Source of the DNA: Streptomyces sp. NBC_00683
GTDB lineage: Bacteria > Actinomycetota > Actinomycetes > Streptomycetales > Streptomycetaceae
Reading direction: 5' to 3'
DNA length: 64,000 nucleotides
Assembly (NCBI RefSeq): GCF_036226745.1
Contig: NZ_CP109013.1
Coordinates: 2,170,001 to 2,234,000 of the forward strand
Below are positions 34,480 through 42,225 of this stretch, in pieces (the stretch's first letter is position 1; each line of letters begins with the position of its first letter). Both the position numbers and the translations under genes were made by a program. The notes beneath the pieces are model-generated. The model did no database searches, was not told the DNA's origin, and saw nothing but the letters and a program-made list of their open reading frames with translations.

Positions 34480-35310
34480 GTGGCCGAGCACTCTCCCCGT
34501 TCCCTGATCGTCACCCTCTACGGCGCGTACGGTCGCTCCGCGGACAACGCCCCGCTGGCGGTGTCCGAGCTGATCCGGCTGCTGCACGCGGTCGGCGTCG
34601 ACGCTCCCTCCGTACGCTCCTCCGTCTCCCGGCTCAAGCGCCGTGAGCTGCTCGTCCCCGCCCGGACGGCGGACGGGGCCGCCGGATACGCCCTGTCGGC
34701 CGACGCACGTCAGCTGCTCGACGACGGCGACCGGCGGATCTACCGGCATCCGGCGCCCGGTCTCCGGGAGGGCTGGGTGCTCGCCGTCTTCTCCGTACCG
34801 GAGGCGGAGCGCCACAAGCGTCACCTGCTGCGCTCCCGCCTCGGCAACCTCGGCTTCGGCGCGGCCGCCCCCGGGGTGTGGATCGCGCCCGCCGGACTGT
34901 ACGAGGAGACCCGGCACACCCTGGAGCGGCTGGAACTCGCCCCGTACGTGGAGCTGTTCCGCGGGGAACACCTCGGTTTCGCCGCGACGAAGGAGTCGGT
35001 GACCCGCTGGTGGGACCTGGACGCGATCGCCCGGCTCCATCTGGACTTCCTGGAGCAGCAGGAGCCCGTGCTGCGGGGCTGGGAGGCACGGTCCGGCGGG
35101 GGCGCGCCCGACCCGGAGGGTGCCTACCGGGACTACCTCCTCGCCCTGGATTCCTGGCGGCGGCTGCCGTACGCGGATCCCGGGCTGCCCGAGGAACTGC
35201 TGCCCAAGGACTGGCCCGGCGGCCGCTCGGCGGAGGTGTTCGGGCGGCTGCACGCACAACTGCGTGACGCGGGCGCGGAGTTCGTGGGCTCGAAGGCCGA
35301 CGCGGGATGA
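34480..35310 (+). CDS. PaaX family transcriptional regulator
   Basis: A 276-residue regulator. SLIVTLYGAYGRSADNAPLAVSELIRLLHAVGVDAPSVRSSVSRLKRRELL is the PaaX-type N-terminal winged helix. The central region (REGWVLAVFSVPEAERHKRHLLRSRL, PGVWIAP) and the C-terminal YRDYLLALDSWRRLPYADPGLPEELLP match the family's dimer and effector domains. PaaX proteins repress aromatic catabolic genes until an aryl-CoA binds, which fits its place directly behind the ligase gene. The GTG start at 34480 is 4 nt after the ligase stop. I infer that it controls both arms through TGAC-N4-GTCA sites. Confidence 0.9.
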   Translation: MAEHSPRSLIVTLYGAYGRSADNAPLAVSELIRLLHAVGVDAPSVRSSVSRLKRRELLVPARTADGAAGYALSADARQLLDDGDRRIYRHPAPGLREGWVLAVFSVPEAERHKRHLLRSRLGNLGFGAAAPGVWIAPAGLYEETRHTLERLELAPYVELFRGEHLGFAATKESVTRWWDLDAIARLHLDFLEQQEPVLRGWEARSGGGAPDPEGAYRDYLLALDSWRRLPYADPGLPEELLPKDWPGGRSAEVFGRLHAQLRDAGAEFVGSKADAG

Positions 35311-35352
35311 AATCGGGGTGCCCCGAAGGCTGCCGACCCGGCAGGATGAGGC

Positions 35353-36174
35353 ATGACCTGGACCTTCACTGATGACGTCGGTGTCTTCCTGGACGCGGCC
35401 GGCGCGTCGCTGGCCGCCCGGCCCGCGGAGAACACCCTGGTACTGACCGTCACCGCGACCCTGCGGCACAGCGGTCCGCACGCCTACGGCGAGGGCACCC
35501 CGCTGCTGGGGTGGTGGCGCGGGGCCGACGGGCAGGTCGCCGGGACGCTCGTGCGGACGCCGCCGTTCGTGCCGATCCTGGGCACGGTGGCTCCGGAGGC
35601 GATCGGTCCGCTGGCCGAGGGGCTCGCCCTGCCCGGCATCAACGCGGACCGCGCCACCGCCGAGGCGCTGGCCGCCCGCTGGCCCGGCCACCGTGTCGAC
35701 GAGGAGCACCGGCTGTACCGCCTGGGCGAGTTGGTTCCGCCCTCCCCGGCGCCCGCCGGACGGCCGCGTACCGCGACCGGTGCCGACCGCGCGCTGCTCA
35801 TCGACTGGTTCCGGGCCTTCGGCGAACAGACGGGACAGTCGGGCGACCGGGCCGAACGGATCGTGGACGACCGGACGTCGCACGGCGGGCTGACCCTCTG
35901 GGAGGACGACGGTGTCCCGGTGTCGATGGCGGGCGTCTCGCGCAGGATCGCGGGCACGGTGCGGGTGACGACGGTCTACACGCCCCCGGAGCACCGCGGC
36001 CGGGGGTACGCGGCGGCGGTGACGGCGGAGGTCAGCCGGGCGGCACGGGAGGCCGGCGCCGAGGAGGTGCTGCTCTTCACCGACCTCGCGAATCCGACGA
36101 GCAACGGGGTGTACCGGCGCATCGGCTACGAGGCCGTCTCCGACCGGCTGCTGATCACCGCGGAGCCGAAGTGA
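35353..36174 (+). CDS. GNAT family acetyltransferase with an N-terminal extension
   Basis: A 273-residue protein. The C-terminal half is a GNAT domain with VTTVYTPPEHRGRGYAAAVTAEVSRAA, the acetyl-CoA loop RGRGYA, and LLFTDLANPTSNGVYRRIGYEAV. The first 130 residues form a second, degenerate GNAT-like part, a layout seen in several actinobacterial acetyltransferases. The substrate is unknown. It is followed directly, with a 4-nt overlap, by a small gene. There is a 42-nt gap from the PaaX gene, so read-through is possible. Confidence 0.82.
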   Translation: MTWTFTDDVGVFLDAAGASLAARPAENTLVLTVTATLRHSGPHAYGEGTPLLGWWRGADGQVAGTLVRTPPFVPILGTVAPEAIGPLAEGLALPGINADRATAEALAARWPGHRVDEEHRLYRLGELVPPSPAPAGRPRTATGADRALLIDWFRAFGEQTGQSGDRAERIVDDRTSHGGLTLWEDDGVPVSMAGVSRRIAGTVRVTTVYTPPEHRGRGYAAAVTAEVSRAAREAGAEEVLLFTDLANPTSNGVYRRIGYEAVSDRLLITAEPK

Positions 36175-36629
36175 CCGACGGGGAGCGGGAGACGCCACCG
36201 GAACAGGCCTGGCTGGTCGCCGCGAACGTGGTGCGCTGGCGGCGGTACGGGGACGGCGGGCAGGAGCTCCGGCCGGGCACCAAGTCCTACCGGGGCGGCT
36301 CCAAGGTGCATGTGGTCTCGACCTACCCGGGAATGGCCCACGAGCAGCTGACCACGATCGGACGCGGGCGCCACACGGGCACGTACATCACCATCGACAT
36401 GGCGACGCGCAACCTGCACACCTTCCGCGCCGTGCCGGTCCACAGCCCGACCGTGCTGCGGCTGTGCGAGGAGGCAGGCGCGGGCGGCTGCCGGCCGAGC
36501 CGACAGGACGCCGAGGAGCTGGCCGTACTGCTCGAACGGCTGGCGGCCGAGTACCGCACCACCTCGTGGGGCTCGCCTCATCCCCAGCCCTGCCGCTGCC
36601 ACGAATGTCTGACGCTCAGCCCAGGGTGA
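36171..36629 (+). CDS. Hypothetical cytosolic protein
   Basis: A 152-residue protein starting with GTG at 36171 (GTGA overlap with the acetyltransferase). It contains WLVAANVVRWRRYGDGG, then GTKSYRGGSKVHVVSTYPGMAHEQLTTIGRGRHTGTYITIDM, and ends with a cysteine-rich PHPQPCRCHECLTLSPG. The closing CxCxxC triplet could bind a metal. No family is recognised. Its last 14 nt overlap the convergent flavoprotein gene. Confidence 0.7.
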   Translation: MTDGERETPPEQAWLVAANVVRWRRYGDGGQELRPGTKSYRGGSKVHVVSTYPGMAHEQLTTIGRGRHTGTYITIDMATRNLHTFRAVPVHSPTVLRLCEEAGAGGCRPSRQDAEELAVLLERLAAEYRTTSWGSPHPQPCRCHECLTLSPG

Positions 36630-38916
36630 GCCGGGGCTTGGGTGCGTCGGTGCGGCCCGTCGGCGGGGTGCGGCTGCCCGCACGGTACGGGAGGGGCCAG
36701 GGGGCGCCCGGTCCCTCGTAACCCTGTTCGGCGGCGGCGTGCAGGGTCCAGTGCGGGTCGTACAGATGCGGGCGGGCCAGGGCGCAGAGGTCGGCACGGC
36801 CGGCGAGGAGCAGTGAATTGACGTCGTCCCAGGAGGAGATGGCGCCGACCGCGATGACGGGAACGTCCAGGGTGTTGCGGATCCGGTCGGCGTACGGGGT
36901 CTGGTAGGAGCGGCCGTACTCGGGGCGTTCGTCCGGGACGACCTGGCCGGTGGAGACGTCGATGGCGTCGGCGCCGTGTTCGGCGAAGGCGCGGGCGATC
37001 CCGAGGGCGTCCTCGGGGCTCGTACCTCCCTCGGCCCAGTCGGTGGCGGAGATCCGGACGGTCATGGGCCTGTCCTCGGGCCACACCTCACGGACCGCGT
37101 CGAAGACCTCCAGGGGGAAGCGGAGGCGGTTCTCCAGGCGCCCGCCGTAGGCGTCGGTGCGCCGGTTGGTGAGCGGGGAGAGGAAGCCGGAGAGCAGATA
37201 GCCGTGCGCACAGTGCAGTTCGAGGAGGTCGAACCCGCAGCGGGCGGCCCGCCGGGCGGCGTCGGTGAACTGGGTACGGACGGTGTCGAGCCCGGCCCGG
37301 TCCAGGGCGTGCGGGAGCCGGCTGACGCCCGGTGCGTACGGGAGCGGGGAGGCGGCGCTCAGTGGCCAGTTGCCTTCGTCCAGCGGCTGGTCGATGCCGT
37401 CCCACATCAGTTTCGTGGAGCCCTTGCGGCCGGAGTGGCCGAGCTGGACGCCGATCGCGGCGCCGGGGGCGGAGTCGTGGACGAAGCGGGTGATCCTGCT
37501 CCAGGCGGTGGCCTGTTCGTCGGTCCACAGGCCGGTGCAGCCGGGGGTGATGCGGCCTTCGGGGCTCACGCACACCATCTCGGTCATGGTGAGTCCGGCG
37601 CCGCCGAGCGCGCGGGCACCCAGGTGGACGAGGTGGAAGTCGCCGGGCATCCCGTCGACGGCGGAGTACATGTCCATGGGCGAGACGACGACGCGGTTGC
37701 GGAGTTCGAGGCCGCGCAGCCGTAGCGGGGTGAACATCGGCGGGGTTCCCTGCGGGCAGCCGAACTCCGCCTCGACGGCTCCGGTGAAGTCGGAGTCGCG
37801 CAGCCGCAGATTGCCGTGGGTGACGCGGCGGCTGCGGGTGAGGAGGTTGAAGGCGAACCTCCTGGGCGGCTGGTCCACGTACAGCGGGAGTTCCTCGAAC
37901 CAGCGCAGGCTCGCCGCCGCGGCGCGCTGCGTGGACAGGACGACCGGGCGTCGCTCGGCCTCGTACGCGGCGAGGGCGGTGGGCAGGTCGGGCTGCTCCT
38001 CGATGCAGGCGGCCAGCGCGAGGGCGTCCTCGACGGCGAGTTTGGTGCCCGATCCGATGGAGAAGTGGGCGGTGTGGGCGGCATCGCCGATGAGGACCGT
38101 GTTCCCGTGGGCCCAGTGGGTGTTGGTGACGGTGGCGAAGGTCAGCCAGGAGGAGTTGTTGGAGCGCAGCGGCCGGCCGCCGAGGGCCTCGGCGAAGACC
38201 TTGGCGCAGCGTTCGGTCGACTCGGTGGCATCACACGTGTCGAGACCGGCCGCCCGCCAGACCTCTTCGCGCATCTCGACGATGACGGTGGAGGCGTCGG
38301 GCGAGAAGGGGTAGGCGTGCAGCTGCATCACGCCGTACTCGGTCTCGGCGATCTCGAAGCGGAACGCGTCGAACGCGAAGTCGGCGGCGAGCCAGATGTA
38401 GCGGTTGCGGTGGGTGGAGATCCGCGGGCCGAAGTGGGCGGCACGGTCCTCGCGGGTGGCGCTGCGCACGCCGTCGGCGGCGATGACCAGGTCGTGGTGG
38501 GCGGCGAGCTCGGCGGCGGGCGGGGCCTCGGCCCCGAAGCGGAGCCGTACGCCCAGGGACGCGCAGCGCTCGTGCAGGATCTGCAGGAGCCGACGGCGGC
38601 CCAGCGCGGCGAAGCCGTGGCCGTCCGAGGTCTGGGTGGTGCCCCGGTGGACGACGTCGATGGTGTCCCAGCGGACGAACTCGTCCCGCAGTGCCGCGTA
38701 CACGACGGGGTCGGCGTGCTCGATGCCGCCGAGCGTCTCGTCGGACAGGACCACACCGAATCCGAACGTGTCGTCGGGTGCGTTGCGCTCCCAGACGGTG
38801 ATCTCGCGCCGGGGGTCGAGCCGCTTGAGGAGGGCCGCGGCGTAGAGCCCGCCGGGCCCGCCGCCGATGACCGCGATCCGTCCGGTGCGCGAAGTGCCTG
38901 GAGCGGAGGAGGGCAT
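36616..38916 (-). CDS. 2-Aminobenzoyl-CoA monooxygenase/reductase-like fused flavoprotein
   Basis: A 766-residue fusion. Residues 1-380 are an FAD aryl-CoA hydroxylase of the salicylyl-CoA 5-hydroxylase class (IAVIGGGPGGLYAAALL; GDAAHTAHFSIGSGTKLAVEDALALA). Residues about 395-745 are an Old Yellow Enzyme reductase with FTPLRLRGLELRNRVVVSPMDMY, GVQLGHSGRKGS and LLELHCAHGYLLSGFLSPLTNRR. This two-domain build is that of 2-aminobenzoyl-CoA monooxygenase/reductase from Azoarcus, which hydroxylates and then reduces the ring without ring cleavage by a dioxygenase. The ligase, dehydrogenase, hydratase and RidA genes around it fit. A salicylyl-CoA hydroxylase for gentisate formation is the alternative, but lacks the second domain and no gentisate dioxygenase is here. 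Its start is 4 nt after the hydratase stop. Confidence 0.87.
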   Translation of the reverse strand: MPSSAPGTSRTGRIAVIGGGPGGLYAAALLKRLDPRREITVWERNAPDDTFGFGVVLSDETLGGIEHADPVVYAALRDEFVRWDTIDVVHRGTTQTSDGHGFAALGRRRLLQILHERCASLGVRLRFGAEAPPAAELAAHHDLVIAADGVRSATREDRAAHFGPRISTHRNRYIWLAADFAFDAFRFEIAETEYGVMQLHAYPFSPDASTVIVEMREEVWRAAGLDTCDATESTERCAKVFAEALGGRPLRSNNSSWLTFATVTNTHWAHGNTVLIGDAAHTAHFSIGSGTKLAVEDALALAACIEEQPDLPTALAAYEAERRPVVLSTQRAAAASLRWFEELPLYVDQPPRRFAFNLLTRSRRVTHGNLRLRDSDFTGAVEAEFGCPQGTPPMFTPLRLRGLELRNRVVVSPMDMYSAVDGMPGDFHLVHLGARALGGAGLTMTEMVCVSPEGRITPGCTGLWTDEQATAWSRITRFVHDSAPGAAIGVQLGHSGRKGSTKLMWDGIDQPLDEGNWPLSAASPLPYAPGVSRLPHALDRAGLDTVRTQFTDAARRAARCGFDLLELHCAHGYLLSGFLSPLTNRRTDAYGGRLENRLRFPLEVFDAVREVWPEDRPMTVRISATDWAEGGTSPEDALGIARAFAEHGADAIDVSTGQVVPDERPEYGRSYQTPYADRIRNTLDVPVIAVGAISSWDDVNSLLLAGRADLCALARPHLYDPHWTLHAAAEQGYEGPGAPWPLPYRAGSRTPPTGRTDAPKPRLTLG

Positions 38917-38920
38917 CGCG

Positions 38921-39748
38921 CTACCGGCCCTGCCACTTCGGCGGCCGCTTCTCGGTGAAGGCGGCGTGGAACTCTGCGTAGTCCTCGCCGTTCATGAGAA
39001 GCGCCTGCGTGGCGGCGTCCAGTTCGACGGACGCCGCGAGCGGCATGTCGAGCTCGGCGGTGAGCAGTGCCTTGGTCTGGGTGAGTGCGAGTGCGGGGCC
39101 GTCGGCCAGCCGGCGGGCGAGCTCCGCGGCCCGTACGTCGGCCCTGCCCTCCTCGGCCATCTCGCTGATCATTCCGATCCGCTCGGCCTCGGGGGCGCGG
39201 ACGGGTTCGCCGAGCATCAGGAGCCGGGTGGCGTGACCGAGGCCGACGACACGCGGCAGGAGGTAGGCGGCCCCCATGTCGCCGCCGGAGAGACCCACCT
39301 TGGTGAAGAGGAAGGCGAAGCGGGCTGAGGGGTCGGCGACGCGGAAGTCGGCGGCGAGCGCGATGACCGCCCCGGCCCCGGCGGCGACCCCGTGCACGGC
39401 GGCGATGACGGGGAAGGGGCACTCCCGCAGGGCCCGTACGACCTGTCCGGTCATCCGGTTGAAGTCGAGCAGCTGCGCGGTGTCCATGGCGAGCGTGGCG
39501 CCGATGATCTCGTCGACATCGCCGCCGGAGCAGAATCCGCGCCCCTCACCCGCGAGCACGAGCGCGCGCACGGAGCGTTCACGGGAGAGCTCGGCGAGGA
39601 GGTCGCGCAGGTCGGCATAGGCGCCGAAGGTGAGCGCGTTGAGCTTCTCGGGCCGGGCGAGGGTGACGGTCGCCACCCCGTCGTGCCTCGTCAGGCGCAG
39701 ATGTTCCCATCGCTCCGTACGCGGGACGGAGCCGGTGAACGGGCTCAT
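38921..39748 (-). CDS. Enoyl-CoA hydratase/isomerase
   Basis: A 275-residue crotonase-fold enzyme. LARPEKLNALTFGAYADLRDLL opens the fold. VLAGEGRGFCSGGDVDEIIG carries the first oxyanion-hole segment, and VAAGAGAVIALAADFRVADPSARFAFLFTKVGLSGGDMGAAYLLPRVVG the second and the acidic catalytic region. It would hydrate the double bond made by the acyl-CoA dehydrogenase. It is the first gene of the ACMR-like operon. The ATG at 39748 is preferred because GAAGGGGA lies upstream; an earlier in-frame start adds 28 residues. Confidence 0.88.
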   Translation of the reverse strand: MSPFTGSVPRTERWEHLRLTRHDGVATVTLARPEKLNALTFGAYADLRDLLAELSRERSVRALVLAGEGRGFCSGGDVDEIIGATLAMDTAQLLDFNRMTGQVVRALRECPFPVIAAVHGVAAGAGAVIALAADFRVADPSARFAFLFTKVGLSGGDMGAAYLLPRVVGLGHATRLLMLGEPVRAPEAERIGMISEMAEEGRADVRAAELARRLADGPALALTQTKALLTAELDMPLAASVELDAATQALLMNGEDYAEFHAAFTEKRPPKWQGR

Positions 39749-39809
39749 GGAAGGGGTCCCCTTCAGCCGTCGGGCTGCTGTGATCCGCTTCGAAGTTATC
39801 ACCCATACG

Positions 39810-39821
39810 TGACTTCCGTCA
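39810..39821. promoter_or_regulatory. Candidate PaaX-type operator upstream of the hydratase gene
   Basis: TGACTTCCGTCA is an inverted repeat, TGAC-N4-GTCA, 62 nt upstream of the enoyl-CoA hydratase start. It agrees with the site at 32784-32795 in 11 of 12 bases. On the minus strand it lies between a TTGCGT -35 candidate and a weak -10. Confidence 0.45.
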
Positions 39822-39936
39822 TGAGTACGCAATAACTGATCCGTCGCGCCGGTGTGGCGAAGGTCCCGTTTGTACCGGTCGACCGCCCCTATGTCTGAGG
39901 CGGTCCACTTCGTAAGGTTGAACCCAGGAAGTCCTG

Positions 39937-40080
39937 GTACAGAACTTTCGGTGCAGAACTTCGGTACAGAGCCTCCGTACGGAACATCGGTACAGAACCT
40001 TCGTTACTGAAATCTCCGTACTGAATTCTCCGTACAGAAATCTCCGTACAGACGTCCGGTACGACCCTCCGGTGCAGCTC
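39937..40080 (+). repeat. Array of about eleven short GTAC-centred repeats
   Basis: Degenerate copies of GTACAGAAnnTCC begin at 39937, 39951, 39964, 39977, 39990, 40003, 40018, 40032, 40046, 40059 and 40072, with spacings of 13-15 nt. Each starts with GTAC, GTGC or GTTAC, most continue AGAA or TGAA, and most end in TTC or TCC. The array fills the spacer before the ATPase gene at 40102 and is more AT-rich than its surroundings. It is not an open coding repeat on either strand. Confidence 0.85.
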
Positions 40081-40101
40081 GGCAGGGAAGCCCGGTGCAG
40101 G

Positions 40102-40575
40102 ATGTCCCGCTCCCGAACGGAAACCGCCTTGCCGCCCGACGCCCCCGCCCCCGTGCCCACCTCCTGGCGCGTCGCACTGCCGCACTCCACGGCCGCCGTG
40201 CCGATCGCCCGTGCCCTCATCCGTACGGCACTGGCGGACATCGACGCACCGGCGGACAGCGACACGGCAGAGCTCCTCACGGCGGAACTGGTCGCCAACG
40301 CCGTGGAGCACACCGACGGCGCGGGGCCCATCGAACTGGTCGTGGAGCTCATGGCGACCGGTTGCCAGGTCGAGGTGCACGATCACGACCCCGGTCCGCC
40401 CGGAGACCTGACACGCCCCCGGCCCGGCAGCGAACCGGACCCATGGCAGGAGCACGGCCGGGGACTGGTCCTGATCCGCACCCTCAGCTCCGCCTGCGGT
40501 CATCGCGCCACCGAGCACGGCAAGGCCGTCTGGTTCACCCTTCCGTCGGTGCCGCCGCCCGGCCCCCGGGGCTGA
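40102..40575 (+). CDS. HATPase-fold regulatory protein (anti-sigma-factor/RsbW-like)
   Basis: A 157-residue single ATPase domain of the GHKL type. The N box is TAELLTAELVANAVEHTDG, the G1 motif VEVHDHDPGPPGD, and the G2 motif HGRGLVLIRTLSSACG. There is no phosphoacceptor histidine domain, so it is not a sensor kinase; many stand-alone proteins of this kind in streptomycetes bind sigma factors or their antagonists. The ATG at 40102 is preferred over a GTG at 40072, which is part of the repeat array. The 3' end overlaps the convergent permease gene by 41 nt. Confidence 0.82.
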   Translation: MSRSRTETALPPDAPAPVPTSWRVALPHSTAAVPIARALIRTALADIDAPADSDTAELLTAELVANAVEHTDGAGPIELVVELMATGCQVEVHDHDPGPPGDLTRPRPGSEPDPWQEHGRGLVLIRTLSSACGHRATEHGKAVWFTLPSVPPPGPRG

Positions 40576-42004
40576 CCAGCCGGGACCGGCTGCGCCCGTA
40601 GCCGGCGTACACGAGGGCACCGACCGCCAGGAAGACCACGAACTGCACCCAGGTCGACCAGCCCGTCCCGTACATCAGGTACAGGCAGAAGGCGACGCCC
40701 AGGACCGGGCTGAGCGGGTAGAGCGGCACCCGGAAGGAGCGCTTCAGCTCCGGGTTGCGGCGGCGCAGCGCGATCACCGCGATGTTCACCACCGCCATGA
40801 TCGCGAGGGTGCCGATGGTCGTCAGGTTCACCACGACGTCCAGGGAGGAGAAGGCCGCCGGGATCGCGAAGAGGAGCGCCACGATCCAGGTGTTGGCCAC
40901 CGGTGTGTGCGTCCGGGGCGAGACCCGCTCGAAGACCCGGGGAATCAGTCCGTCGCGGGACATCGACATCAGGATCCGGGTCTGCCCGTACATCACCGCG
41001 AGCACGACGGACGCGATCGCGACCACCGCGCCGAAGGCGATGATCCCGCCGCCGACCTCGGAGTCGGTGACCTGGTCGACCACCAGCGAGAGCGCGGCCG
41101 GCTTGTCGGACACGGCGTCCGCGCCCAGCGCGCCGATGGCACCGAGGGCGACCGCGCAGTAGAGCAGCGTGACGAGGCCGATGCAGATCATGATCGCGAT
41201 CGGGATGTTCCGCCTGGGGTTCTTGACCTCCTCGCCCGCAGTGGTGATGGCGTCGAACCCGATGTAGGAGAAGAACGCCAGCGACGCGCCTGCGGTGACC
41301 CCGGCCACGCCCTCGGGAGCGAACGGGGAGAGGTTTCCGTCCTCGAACGCGGTGAACGCGATCACGCAGAACGCGATCAGGATGCCGATCTTGAGGACCG
41401 CCATCGCCGCGGTGGCCCCCGCGCTCTCCCGGATGCCGCGCACCAGCAGAGTGGCGGCCATCATGATCACGACGACGGCGGGCAGGTTGACCACTCCCCC
41501 GTCCGCGGGTCCCGAGGAGAGGGCGGCCGGCAGTTCCCAGCCGAAGATGCTGTTCAGCAGCTCGTTGACGTACTGGCTCCAGCCGACAGCGACCGCGGAG
41601 ACCGAGACGCCGTACTCCAGCAGCAGGCACCAGCCCACGAGGAACGCGACGCGCTCGCCGAGCGTGGCGTAGGCGAACGAGTACGAGCTGCCGGAGACCG
41701 GGATGGCACCGCCGAGCTCGGCGAAGGAGAAGGCGGTGAAGATGCAGGTGACCGCGGCAAGGACGAAGGAGACCACGACCGCGGGGCCGGCTTCGGCGAC
41801 GCTGTCGGACAGGCCGACGAAGATCCCTGTGCCGACGATCGCGCCGACCCCGAAGCAGACGAGCTGGAACAGCCCCATGGTGCGCCGGAGGCCGTGGCCC
41901 TCCAGGTCGGCACCGGACTCGGCGACCAGCAGGTCGGGGCTCTTGATGCGCGCCCGGCTCACCGGCGGGCTCACGGGTGTCCGGGGGGAGGGGAGGGAAC
42001 TCAT
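40535..42004 (-). CDS. Amino acid permease (APC superfamily)
   Basis: A 489-residue transporter with about twelve membrane segments. The N-terminus LRRTMGLFQLVCFGVGAIVGTGIFVGLSD is the APC helix-1 signature. SYIGFDAITTAGEEVKNPRRNIPIAI and the FRVPLYPLSPVLGVAFCLYLMYGTGW end place it near the cationic-amino-acid/YfnA-like permeases. Beside ornithine carbamoyltransferase and arginine deiminase, arginine or ornithine is a likely substrate. The ATG at 42004 follows GAAGAGAA; an open upstream extension without homology is ignored. Its promoter region carries a hairpin and possible ARG boxes. Confidence 0.86.
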   Translation of the reverse strand: MSSLPSPRTPVSPPVSRARIKSPDLLVAESGADLEGHGLRRTMGLFQLVCFGVGAIVGTGIFVGLSDSVAEAGPAVVVSFVLAAVTCIFTAFSFAELGGAIPVSGSSYSFAYATLGERVAFLVGWCLLLEYGVSVSAVAVGWSQYVNELLNSIFGWELPAALSSGPADGGVVNLPAVVVIMMAATLLVRGIRESAGATAAMAVLKIGILIAFCVIAFTAFEDGNLSPFAPEGVAGVTAGASLAFFSYIGFDAITTAGEEVKNPRRNIPIAIMICIGLVTLLYCAVALGAIGALGADAVSDKPAALSLVVDQVTDSEVGGGIIAFGAVVAIASVVLAVMYGQTRILMSMSRDGLIPRVFERVSPRTHTPVANTWIVALLFAIPAAFSSLDVVVNLTTIGTLAIMAVVNIAVIALRRRNPELKRSFRVPLYPLSPVLGVAFCLYLMYGTGWSTWVQFVVFLAVGALVYAGYGRSRSRLVSPGGRAAAPTEG

Positions 42005-42132
42005 GGGGGGACGTTCTCTTCTCTGGTGGAGCGTGGGGCGGGGTGTGGTGCGGCGAAGCTGTGGGGAGGACCTGGGCCTGCGGGCGGGACAGAGGAGCCC
42101 GTGGGGAGGACTCGGCCCGAGCGCACAGAAAT

Positions 42133-42160
42133 GGGGTTCGAGCGTGCGAGCCCGAACCCC
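42133..42160 (-). terminator. Hairpin downstream of ornithine carbamoyltransferase
   Basis: GGGGTTCG (42133-42140) pairs with CGAACCCC (42153-42160); inner bases can extend the stem. It lies between the OTC stop and the permease start. It may end OTC transcription or form part of the permease leader. Confidence 0.5.
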
Positions 42161-42187
42161 ACCAAGTGGCACCATCGTAGGCGCCAC

Positions 42188-42225
42188 CACGCATGTTCAC
42201 CCAATCGGGTGCATGCTCATGCGTA
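42188..42225. promoter_or_regulatory. Possible ARG boxes before the permease gene
   Basis: The minus strand reads TACGCATGAGCATGCA (42225-42210), a near-palindrome of the ArgR-box type. CACGCATGTTCAC follows on the plus strand at 42188-42200, a second half-matching copy. A similar 16-mer precedes the OTC gene at 43297. The first box overlaps the OTC stop codon. Confidence 0.4.

Noticed and set aside
36616..38916. Salicylyl-CoA 5-hydroxylase of the gentisate route
   Set aside because: The Old Yellow Enzyme half and the absence of a gentisate dioxygenase favour a 2-aminobenzoyl-CoA monooxygenase/reductase, though the hydroxylase half alone would not distinguish them.
39937..40080. CRISPR array
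   Set aside because: Units are 13-15 nt with almost no spacer, degenerate, and no cas genes are nearby.
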